From assembly GCF_017654505.1 (NCBI RefSeq), contig NC_054545.1:15594047-15658046 (forward strand): 64,000 nucleotides of DNA, given 5' to 3'. This document shows positions 12,727-64,000 of the stretch, in pieces. Each line of letters opens with the position of its first letter. The first letter of the stretch is position 1. This stretch comes from Polyodon spathula (lineage: Eukaryota > Chordata > Actinopteri > Acipenseriformes > Polyodontidae). A model generated the notes under the pieces. The model worked only from the letters and a program-made list of their open reading frames with translations, made no database searches and had not been told where the DNA came from. The position numbers and the translations under genes were made by a program.

Positions 12727-13022
12727 CTTTGCACTCAGTTAAAAGCGTTGAAAAATACACTGGTGCAATGCACAGTCTTGGCGCTAGGGGGCAGTGAAAA
12801 ACAATTTCCTTTTCATTTTATTCAGTGTAAGGGAAAATGCTGAAGTCAGCTTCCACATCGCAAAGCAAAAAGGCAACACACTGTAAAATGTAAAGAAATG
12901 TATCCAGCTGTACATGTAGAGGTGCTTATAGGACGCCTGCTGTAAAAGGGCCTACTGTGTAAGTCACAGTCCTACATTTTATTTGTTTCATTGGCGCATA
13001 AGTGCAATATTTCACAGATGAT

Positions 13023-13031
13023 ACACACACA

Positions 13032-13104
<73 letters not shown>
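13023..13104. repeat. (CA)n microsatellite
   Basis: About 40 CA units with one TA interruption near 13037. Confidence 0.97.
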
Positions 13105-13108
<4 letters not shown>

Positions 13109-15775
13109 TTAAATGAAATCCCTACAGGGCACAGAATGGTACAAAGTTGCCTTTGTTGAGGAACAAATCATTTTCATCACATGCAGGGTCACCCTGCTGT
13201 GGAACAAAAAGCCCTGAAAGTTGTGGAGGCTTCACAGCAGTCTGGCAGATTCAACACAGCCCTCCTGCCAGAAGTAAAGCCCTGCCCTGAATACAGAGAG
13301 TGGAAAATGGTTTTCAGTCCTTACTGTGGTACAGTGGCAGCTATAACAAACCAACAACAAAAACACCTGAGTAAAGACAGTTGAATAAATAATGTGTAAA
13401 GTAGACAGGTTGAGTTTAAAAAGGTAACAATGTTACATAAATGGAATGAGGAAGGATTTTCAGTCCCTGCTGGCACCTAGGATCGTTATATTGTACACAG
13501 ACGTACATTGTTACAGCAAATGTGAAAATAAATAACAATATAATCATGTATCTAAATCTACATTTTCATTATATTTAAAAAAAAAAAAAATCATGAATCA
13601 TTATGTATTTATTGGTCCTGTGTGAATGGAGTTTGTTTTGTGTTTGCAGTTCCTGACCCATTAAAGCTTGGTGAAATCATACAGTAAAATAGGTACATTT
13701 CTCTAAATGTAATTGAATAGTGAAATACAGACAGCATACATGATATGTATTCAAATTACTAAAATAAATAACAAAACAACAGACTATTGTGGTTGCATTA
13801 TGGTGAAATAAAGCAGATGAGCTGGCAGGCAGTACAGTCAAATCTAATGGAGTCTTCTGGAGTCTTTTTAATGTGAAGCTAATTATTGGGGTTCCGGCAG
13901 GAACTCATTAAGACCTTCCAGTTAAAACAGAGAGAGGCCGCAGGACGAGAGGGTTCCTGTGGTAACCTGCAAACTATGATTCATACCTGTGACACCCCTC
14001 AGAGGGAGGTTTGCTTATATAATTAGGGAGACTTGCGATGCTGTAACAATAGTCCAGCACAGAGACACATTTCTTTTGTAGGGGTCTGTTCATAAAGGTT
14101 AGCAATTGAGCAGGCTCTTTCACTAGACTCAATTAAAAAACATTTCTGCAGCTCTGTCTGTCCCTGCTTGAGAGAGTTGCCGAACTGAATTATGAGGTTT
14201 ATTCATGACAGAAATGACGTGCTCTTTCTCTCTCTCTTGCAGAGATGTGAGTGGACACTCTCATTGTACCTGTCTTCCCTGTGCCTGATGGTAGTCAGTG
14301 CCAGGCTTCCTCACCTCTATAAGCACCAAATTCACAAGTACAAAAACCAAAGATAAGAACTAAAGGTTATCATGTGTTTCCACAGTGGGGTATCTTTTTT
14401 ATGTGATTCAGCTTTGTCAGGCTTGCATACTGCTGTTGTTTGACTGTGTCTCCTGGTCAGTCTGTGCGCAGCTATCCCACATGACAATGCTATAGATGCT
14501 ATCAGGAGGGGGCTCTGTGACAAACCAGGTGGAGTGTCTCTCTGCTTCCAGTGGTAAACAGCACACAGCCAAGTTCAACAGAGAAAGGTTTCTCTGATGG
14601 TGCGATTACTGCCTTACCAGAACTTGTTTAAAATATTGACATGAGTCTATTTTAATGACCTTCACATTGACGGGTTTTAATACCAACATCCTACAATTTA
14701 TAAATCTGATTTCTCTCAACACTGATTTCACTGTTTTTTATTTTATTTTATATAGTAATGTTAATAAGTGGGGCAATAAATTACCCTAGAGAGATAACCT
14801 CAGCTGCGTTAATACAGAGTTGCAGATTAAGATCCGACACTGATTAGATCATTAAAATGGACCCAAATTACAGGACCAAATGCCTCTTTTTCACTTTAGG
14901 TTGGCAGCAATGTTTATTACAAATTAGAAAAACAGATTGGCTGTGTTTGTAGATTATTCTCACCTAATGCAAGTCTGGCACATTGCCAGTTAGCTTGGTT
15001 TGACCACTTCTGCTACCAGGAGTGTTCCACATACTCTTCCACTTGTTACTGATCCCAAAGATCAAGGAATGTGACAATTACATTCTAATATTAAAAAAGA
15101 CTGCAAGCTAGCACATTAATATTATTATATATTTTTTGGTGGACAAATCAAATTGTAAGGAATGGTCGAAAAGGTATGTCAGCATCATTTACATAACTAG
15201 GGTCAGAGGCCAACATCTGTCTGTCTGGCATGCTAAAACAACCAGATTCCATTTGTGGAGCAGACTGTAGTGGCTTCATATAACTGCATTTGATTACGAA
15301 ACAATGGGCAGCATACCACAAAAGGTGCTGATATGATACGGTAGTTATTGAACAAGTCTCATATACCAAATTGGGGAGTAACTGTAATCTGATTGCATTT
15401 CTTAGCACTGTAATAGTTCCTTTTTCAGAAAGGTAATGAAATGTGGGAATGGATTACATTTAATGTGAAACGTTGTCCTTTTAGTTTTAAAAAAGGACTA
15501 CTAAAGCGCTTCATCAGTGCAAGCCTCCCCTTACACATCACATGAATACTCTTTTCATATCCTCTTGCTAGAAAATGACACCAGAGGAGGGAGCAAGTGG
15601 ATTCCATAGCTGGATCTTCAAAGAATATTTCGAGCTGCAGCCTGACCAAACTGAAAAACAAATCTCTGTAAAATATAAACTCAAATTTCAAGAAACTGTA
15701 ACAGATTGATTTTTAAAAGCAACTTCCCCAACACTGAACAAAAGTCACTATTTTAACAGTTCCCGAAGTATTGAG
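13105..15775. other. Intergenic, no gene recognised
   Basis: About 2.7 kb of mostly unique-looking sequence. The 67-codon open frame near 13181 shows no protein family features. Conserved enhancers could be present but cannot be judged from one sequence. Confidence 0.5.
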
Positions 15776-15944
15776 CAGGGATGGGAATAAGACTCCTATT
15801 GCATAGCAGTTTCACCAGTTCCAGGTTTTAGTCCGAGATTGATTAGCCCCAGTGTATAGGTAACAAGCTTAGGTCTGTCACATTAAACTCAAAACCAGAA
15901 ATGCATCAAACAGCTATGCAATGGGAGTCCTATTTCCATCCCTG
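15776..15944. mobile_element. hAT-like MITE with 8-bp target duplication
   Basis: The left end CAGGGATGGGAATAAGACTC and the right end, minus strand CAGGGATGGAAATAGGACTC, form inverted repeats of more than 30 bp that continue through CCATTGCATAGC-like sequence. The flanks GTATTGAG and GTATTGAA match at 7 of 8 positions. The structure is that of a hAT MITE. Confidence 0.85.
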
Positions 15945-16656
15945 GTATTGAAAAATATTTCTATAGCCTGCACTAGTGTGTCCCATCACTGTGTTAGTCA
16001 TGTGTCTATTGTCTGTACTGAAATACCTTGAACAACTTTTCACGAAACAACCTGAACTTAGTAGAAAGTTATAACCGTATTGTAAAGCAGCTGGATTGGT
16101 TTCTAAGTGGGTCAATCTATTTGTTAAAGAAACCCCTTCCTGTCCTCTTTTATTCAATACAAACATTTCCGCTGCTGTTCTAGCTCACGCCACTAGAGGC
16201 CAGGCTTCTGCAGCACAGCAGATTTTAATATTTAAAACAAACTTCAGATGGAAGTCCTTAACCAGCTGTCGATATTATCCTCCTGTGGCATTGAATTTGC
16301 GAGAGAATAAAGGGGAAGTGAAGAGATAGCTCTTTCTGAGGATTACTAGATGTCAAGGATATCTTTAGGCAATTCAAGACTTTCTCCTGACTTTTTCCTG
16401 AATCTTTTCCTTTGAGAACCTTCAGGCATGAGAAACTAAGTGAAGGTAGACAAACTTTTCACTGCCTTTTCCAGAGTCATTGCTGTTTTATTTAGTGTAC
16501 CTTTGGGAAGTGCTTTTCTGCCTTTGCAGCTTGTGATCAGATTGGCTTGAAACTAAGCTGCAGATTTCAAGTTAACTATAAGACTCTGGCCCCATGGACC
16601 GAGTTTGGGAAGCCCTGTGTGAGCTCTAAATGCTTTGTATATATGACCTTGTACAG

Positions 16657-16837
16657 CAGGGGTGTCCAATCCTGGATCTGGGGGGCCGGTGTCCCTCCTG
16701 TTTTTTGTTCCAACTGTGTCCTAAATTACTTGGACCAATGATTACCAATTATTGTTCTAATTAAGTAATTCAGGGCACAGTTGGAACAAAAACCAGGATG
16801 GACACCGGCCCTCCAGGACCAGGATAGGACACCCCTG
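16657..16837. mobile_element. hAT-like MITE, nearly palindromic
   Basis: Ends CAGGGGTGTCCAATCCTGG and, on the minus strand, CAGGGGTGTCCTATCCTGG. Inner arms (CAACTGTGTCCTAAATTACT and its complement) also pair. The 7-mer TGTACAG is repeated at both flanks, close to the 8 bp expected for hAT. Confidence 0.85.
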
Positions 16838-17045
16838 TGTACAGTAAGACTTCTTGTTTTTTCTTCCCCATTCACTGTCTAATAAAAGGAGCCCACCTGA
16901 CACCACATAGGTTAAATCATATAAATCATGCACCACAGAACCTAAATGTAAAGCTCAAGTAGGGGCCTATTTTCTGTAACACAGGAAGTTACAACATTAT
17001 GACGTCACCTGTAAATGGTCCTCATACCTGTAAGTGGTCCTTATA

Positions 17046-17374
17046 CACAGCTGTGGCCAAAAGTTTTGCATCACCTAGAAATTTAGGATTGAGACATCAT
17101 TAAAAACAAAAAAACGATATGAACATTGTTTAGATATTTTATTTAACATCAAATAAACTACAAAATTATATTGTAACAGTCTACTGGAAGCCATAATAGT
17201 AGTACAGTATTTCATGCTAGATTTCGAAATGTCAAATTTTTAAATTTGCGTCAGTTTTTTGTTAAATACAACGCTGTATGTAATTCATTATGTTAACGTA
17301 ACATTATGCAGCAGGTTTCATTTGACTTTATGAAGCAAAATGAAGGTGATGCAGAATTTTTGGACATAGCTGTA
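17046..17374. mobile_element. Non-autonomous Tc1/mariner-like element
   Basis: Ends read CAGCTGTGGCCAAAAGTTTT (left) and, on the minus strand, CAGCTATGTCCAAAAATTCT, both followed by GCATCACC, with TA at or near each edge. There is no transposase. A related truncated copy in opposite orientation is at 49798-50055. Confidence 0.75.
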
Positions 17375-19459
17375 GTATGGGAGCGCAATAGCCATCTGTT
17401 TGAGACAGGCAAGAACTAACAAGCTCTCGATTGTACAGTTCCTCTTGCACTCTAAGCAGCAGTACTTTTCTTAGGTGCACCGCTAGGGATGGCCTCTGTT
17501 GTAATGTGTGAAAGCCAGTGGTGTCTTCTTCACATTGAACAATACTGTATATGGTATTTACAGGCATTCTTGCAGGTTAATCAATTCCCATAAGCACACA
17601 CGGACTCCATTGCTTTCACTTCAGCCTGTCAGGTGACAGAGAAGGATTGATAATACTGATCAGCAAACAAGCATGACCTTCATCCACAGTACTGACCTGT
17701 AGAAAGTGTGACGTACTGGACTGCACATACTTACAGACAAAGGGACAGGCACCTCAGATTATCTGCAGTGCAATTCTTGGTAAAGAATGTCCTTACCAAG
17801 TTTCATCACAATTGTATAACAGGGTTATGGTGTGTGAAGTGCTACATGTAGAAACAGCAGTCATATTTAGGTGATTACTTATTTTAGATACCAGTGTAAT
17901 CCCAGTATGTGATCTGATTAAATCTCTTGTATAGTACACCCGATTCCTATAGTAACCTCTCATTTTGACCAGCTTTAAATACACAAATCTTTGACATATT
18001 GAATATTGTAGTAATGTCAATATTAATCCATCCATAACTTTAATCACACTGAGTGAAAAATGTAATGTGAAACTAAATAGACATATTTTTAGGTTGCCTT
18101 TATCAGTGTAATGTACATTTGTAAATATTCTTGAACTGTACAGCAATAGATTTCCCCATATACACTGTACACTGGTATGGACGTTTTCTCCACTTTCTAT
18201 TGGTATGTTATTGTGCAGTATGCATTGGTTATTTTGTATTCCGTGAAGAGTGCAGACAGAGCAAGAATCTGAGATTAAATTTCAGTTTTTACGTTCCGGT
18301 GGACGGTTTCTCTGTGCCTGCAGGGGGAGAATCTGTGCTCTATCAGCACTGTTTGCAGTTTATACTCTTGCCGTGAAAGGGTGGCTTCCAGACATTTAGA
18401 AGCATAATGAAACGGGACTTGGCTGGGATCCTTTGCTTTTTACATGGCTGGCTTCAAGCTGCATGGAACCTCTTATTGGTTTCAGCATCATGTTCACTCC
18501 TGTCCTGAGTGATGTGGAACAGCTGTTTCATTTTATGTCTGTGTGTTATTATGCCTGCATGTTTAACGTGATAATTCAATAAACCTTTTGTGTAGTTCCA
18601 TTCATTATATAGGTTTTAAATGTGCAGGTTTCAAAGAACCACTTGTTACAGTAAATGCATTTCCGTTCTAAAACATGATATACGGTACTACACTAGGTTA
18701 AAGAAATCTCAGTTTGCAAGCCATATTTTCAGATAGTGTTGCACTTCTTTGGTCATTTCACCTTGTCCCCACCCCTTAAACTGTTTATTTTCTGTCACTA
18801 CTTAACCAGCTGCTTCTTCTCTCGACTGACTTCAGACAGTAACATGCTTTTGCCAAGAAGATAATGCTGAGGTAAAATGATCGCACGTATAACAGATTTC
18901 CTGAAAGTGAGGTGTAGAAACCTTCGTAGTACCAGATACCATGCGACAAATCGTTTTTTTCTTGTAACTTGTACATTTAAGACCTGTGTAGCTAATGGAC
19001 GTGCAAAACAAGATTTGTGGAATTATTTTGTTAGCTGATATCACTATGAAGCCTTTATACTGCACCTGCAGCTATCTGTACAAATAATAGATCTGCTCTG
19101 GCCCTGGTGATAGGAATGAATGTGGAGTTCAGAGAATAGTGAGGGGAGGCTCGCTGTATCTCACCTTTACAGAACACTGAATAATTACTTTTCAAGCTAA
19201 ACTGTGGGAAAGCTGAAATAATTCAAAGTGTCCACTAGAGGGTAGCGCTGCATCAGGTAGAGAATAAGACATGAACGCTGTCTATACACAAGTATCTCTC
19301 TCTGTTACTTCAGTAGGATGCATGTTTTTATAATAAACTTGCAGTCCATGCTGTTTTACATGGAAGTAATATTGTCATTTTTTTTCACACTTTATAATAA
19401 CAAGTACATACATTTAATCAGTACCAGGACCACTTTGTATTGCCATTGCTGGTAATGTT
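17375..19459. other. Intergenic, no gene recognised
   Basis: Short open frames (up to 117 codons) without family features; no repeat structure found by eye. Confidence 0.5.
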
Positions 19460-19461
19460 GT

Positions 19462-19462
<1 letters not shown>

Positions 19463-19521
<59 letters not shown>
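19463..19521. repeat. (AAT)n microsatellite
   Basis: AAT units with one interruption near 19489. Confidence 0.96.
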
Positions 19522-19522
<1 letters not shown>

Positions 19523-20012
19523 GATTACTTTTGTAACTTGTAACCTGATTAGTGGCTATAGATTTCAAGCACATTTTCAAGTAGTAATTTGTAGACAAAG
19601 TAAACATATTTAATTCACAGAGGTTATGGTTATTTCATACAAATGACAGGCATAAGAGTGTCCTGAATACCATACCATACACTTCTGTGGTTGAATTGCA
19701 GTTAAAAAGCTTGCCATCTCTGCCTGTGAGTTGCGTGTGTGAGAGATATGTGATTAAGTCAGGCTCTACACTGCTGGATCTCAATAATCTCAAAGAGCCC
19801 AAGGGAAATTTAAAAGAAAAGCTGACAACATTGCTTTTCTCATGAAAGTACGCATTTCAACAGAGCCACACGAAACAAAAGCAGATAATGAGATAGACAC
19901 TGTTCCAAAATATCAGCAAGAATTCAGAAGAGGACACTGAGCAGACTGCCTTAGCTGAGCAAGGGGTTAATGACAGGGAAGATGTCAAAGAGGTGGAAAT
20001 ATATGTGTGTGA

Positions 20013-20013
<1 letters not shown>

Positions 20014-20052
<39 letters not shown>
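20014..20052. repeat. (GT)n microsatellite
   Basis: About 19 GT units, preceded by a shorter GT tract. Confidence 0.96.
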
Positions 20053-20055
<3 letters not shown>

Positions 20056-20186
20056 ACTAATGCCACTTTACAGCATGAATCTAGAGGTTATGTTTTCAAC
20101 ATGAATAAAATATACTGTATGTTTATTACTATGAGGGTCACTACAGCTTTCATACTGATTGGTGCAGGTGTATTAGCTTTAACGAT

Positions 20187-20521
20187 TTCTGCTGTCAGAG
20201 TATGCATGCGTGTGGAGTTTTACTGTTTCTGCTGTCACAGAGTATACATGCGTGTGGAGTTTTACTGTTTCTGCTGTCAGAGTATGCATGCGTGTGGAGT
20301 TTTACTGTTTCTGCTGTCACAGAGTATACATGCGTGTGGAGTTTTACTGTTTCTGCTGTCACAGAGTATGCATGCGTGTGGAGTTTTACTGTTTCTGCTG
20401 TCACAGAGTATACATGCGTGTGGAGTTTTACTGTTTCTGCTGTCAGAGTATGCATGCGTGTGGAGTTGTACTGTTTCTGCTGTCACAGAGTATGCATGCA
20501 TGTGGAGTTTTATTGTTTCTG
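20187..20521 (+). repeat. 39/42-bp minisatellite upstream of RYR3
   Basis: Eight head-to-tail copies of a unit carrying TTCTGCTGTC, GAGTAT, CATGCGTGTGGAG and TTTTACTG. Two length classes occur: 42 bp with TCACAGAG and 39 bp lacking ACA. Units 1, 3 and 7 are of the short form. The last unit is diverged. Because both lengths are multiples of three, open frames run through on both strands, but nothing suggests translation. It ends about 810 bp before the RYR3 start codon. Confidence 0.93.
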
Positions 20522-20640
20522 AGTTTTTCGTCTTTTGCTGACTTACATTCCTAACATTTTTGAAAGTTGGTTTTAGCTACCCTATGTCCTTATTTAAAGT
20601 TTAACTGTCCACCTTATAAAACAGAAAATCATGTAACCGA

Positions 20641-20668
20641 TAATAATAATAATAATAATAATAATACT
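20641..20668. repeat. Short (AAT)n microsatellite
   Basis: About nine AAT units. Confidence 0.9.
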
Positions 20669-20829
20669 GTACTATATAATATATACAATTGGACAATGCT
20701 GTTAGCCTATGTTTTGCATTAACTGAAAGAAAAATGTCTTGGTATCCCAAACTCCTGCTTGAGTGTTTAATATATTCAGTGTCAGCATATTACATTCGGA
20801 GCCCAGACGAGTAAAAGACATATATATGA

Positions 20830-20897
20830 AAGCTATGGAATTGGCTCAACAACTGATATATGTATGTATATAATTTGTCGAGCCAATTCCTTAGCTT
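20830..20897 (+). other. Near-perfect hairpin upstream of RYR3
   Basis: The arms AAGCTATGGAATTGGCTCAA and TTGTCGAGCCAATTCCTTAGC pair with three or four mismatches. Pairing continues inward through ATATATGTAT-like sequence almost to a tiny loop. The total, about 68 nt, is the size of a pre-miRNA or a very short fold-back element. Confidence 0.7.
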
Positions 20898-21028
20898 GCA
20901 TGGTTTACATTTACAACCTTTGTATTGTAAACAATATATCTAACAATAATAATAAACCTTTCCCAATCCAGAACTCAATTAAACTGGTCGCCCCGCTTGT
21001 TACTTCTTGCGCAAACAAACGACACTGC

Positions 21029-21333
21029 TGACGTCAGAAGTAAGGCATACAATATTTTGACTGCAAGACACCACGTATGCATATTCTGTTTTCATTAGCA
21101 AGGTCGGCATTCCAAAACACCCTACTGCCTTTGAGCAGCGCTTCCGCGGGTATTTGCAAATAAGCACGGCGAGAGTGACAGGCTGCAGTGCAGTATACTT
21201 GCCCGGTCTCCCGTATATGGATGTGGAGCTAGTGTAGCTATATTCTAATGCTAAGAGAAGAGGAGAAGCACAGTTGAGAGCTGCCAGTGGAGGAGGCTAT
21301 CAGAGTCTGAGCAGAGCCGGGTCCTCGACAGCT
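21029..21333 (+). promoter_or_regulatory. Probable RYR3 promoter and 5' untranslated region
   Basis: This stretch ends at the RYR3 start codon. It is relatively GC-rich compared with its surroundings and contains CpGs. A full CREB-type palindrome TGACGTCA sits at 21029-21036. No clear TATA box or transcription start could be fixed, so the boundary between promoter and untranslated leader is inferred. Confidence 0.45.
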
Positions 21334-63556
<42,223 letters not shown>

Positions 63557-64000
63557 GTAAGTGAAGGAATGCCTCAATGTGCTGAAGGTATTGGTTTGAT
63601 CTTCATCTGCTCTCACAGAGGACCCAGAGGACAGAGGAAGGTGAAGTAGTCCCCAGGGGAAGGCCACAAGTCCTGCGTGGGGGTGTTGTCAAACACACTG
63701 TTTACACAGTAATGTGTGTACAGTGTCTAAATGTTTCTAAATATGTATATTATTTGCCATATACACAAATGTTGGACTCATCTAATGATCTAAAAGATGG
63801 CAGATCTATTATCCGGCATGATTTTAAAATAAAGGTTATGAGAATACTCTCTAGTTTTTTTTCCAACTGTAGTTAGTCTATTTGGAGGTCTTTTTGGCAA
63901 CTGACTGACAAAATGCTAGATATTTTTTTAAGCAATTAAACAGAGTCTAACACCCTTAGTTCTGCTGAGTGAGTAAGAAACATGGATTGTACTAAAACTG
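63557..64000. other. RYR3 intron 14, start
   Basis: No feature recognised; the gene continues past the window edge. Confidence 0.5.

Noticed and set aside
13181..13384. 67-codon plus-strand open frame
   Set aside because: No splice context, family similarity or codon-use signal that I can see.
20193..20554. Long open frames (up to 182 codons) on both strands
   Set aside because: They are produced by a tandem repeat with unit lengths divisible by three; no start context or family features.

Overview
The window is vertebrate nuclear DNA, most likely from a ray-finned fish. It has spliced genes with long introns, a V-SINE-like element, Tc1-type and hAT-type DNA transposon remnants, an L1-like LINE, an LTR element and many (TA)n/(CA)n microsatellites. 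The overall repeat style reminds me of a non-teleost fish such as sturgeon or paddlefish, but that is only a weak guess. No bacterial genes, operons or CRISPR arrays are present.

Two protein-coding genes lie head to head. On the minus strand, 1477..3313 is one large uninterrupted coding exon of formin-1 (FMN1), recognised from its N-terminal and Pro/Ser-rich motifs; the FH1/FH2 part lies beyond base 1. On the plus strand, 21334..63556 holds the first 14 canonical coding exons of ryanodine receptor 3 (RYR3), about 524 residues covering the N-terminal trefoil, the MIR trefoil and the start of the RIH solenoid. All exon joins keep the frame and use GT/AG sites. The gene continues past the right edge. 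FMN1 and RYR3 are also divergent neighbours on human chromosome 15 (from memory), so this looks like conserved synteny.

Layout: 1-1476 FMN1 intron with a fold-back element, a V-SINE and a dispersed repeat; 1477-3313 FMN1 exon; 3314-21333 intergenic, with two Tc1-type transposons (4152-5814 and 5892-7149), a tRNA-derived SINE, several hAT-like MITEs, long microsatellites and a 39/42-bp minisatellite just before RYR3; 21334-64000 RYR3. RYR3 intron 1 is about 19 kb and carries another decayed Tc1-type copy. Intron 10 carries an L1-like LINE split by a solo LTR with a perfect 5-bp target duplication.

The most interesting observation is a candidate 15-nt RYR3 microexon (50279-50293, RFIRK) between exons 3 and 4. 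It has good splice sites, keeps the frame, and sits where RYR2 has a 15-nt exon whose peptide I recall as KFMMK. Also notable are an internal MGNQDGKL in FMN1 that matches the start of paralogue FMN2, two near-perfect short hairpins (20830-20897 and 41542-41599), a duplicated exon end and splice donor after RYR3 exon 9, and Tc1-type transposases with a 38-residue gap between the second Asp and the Glu. All family assignments are from memory and inspection; no search was run.
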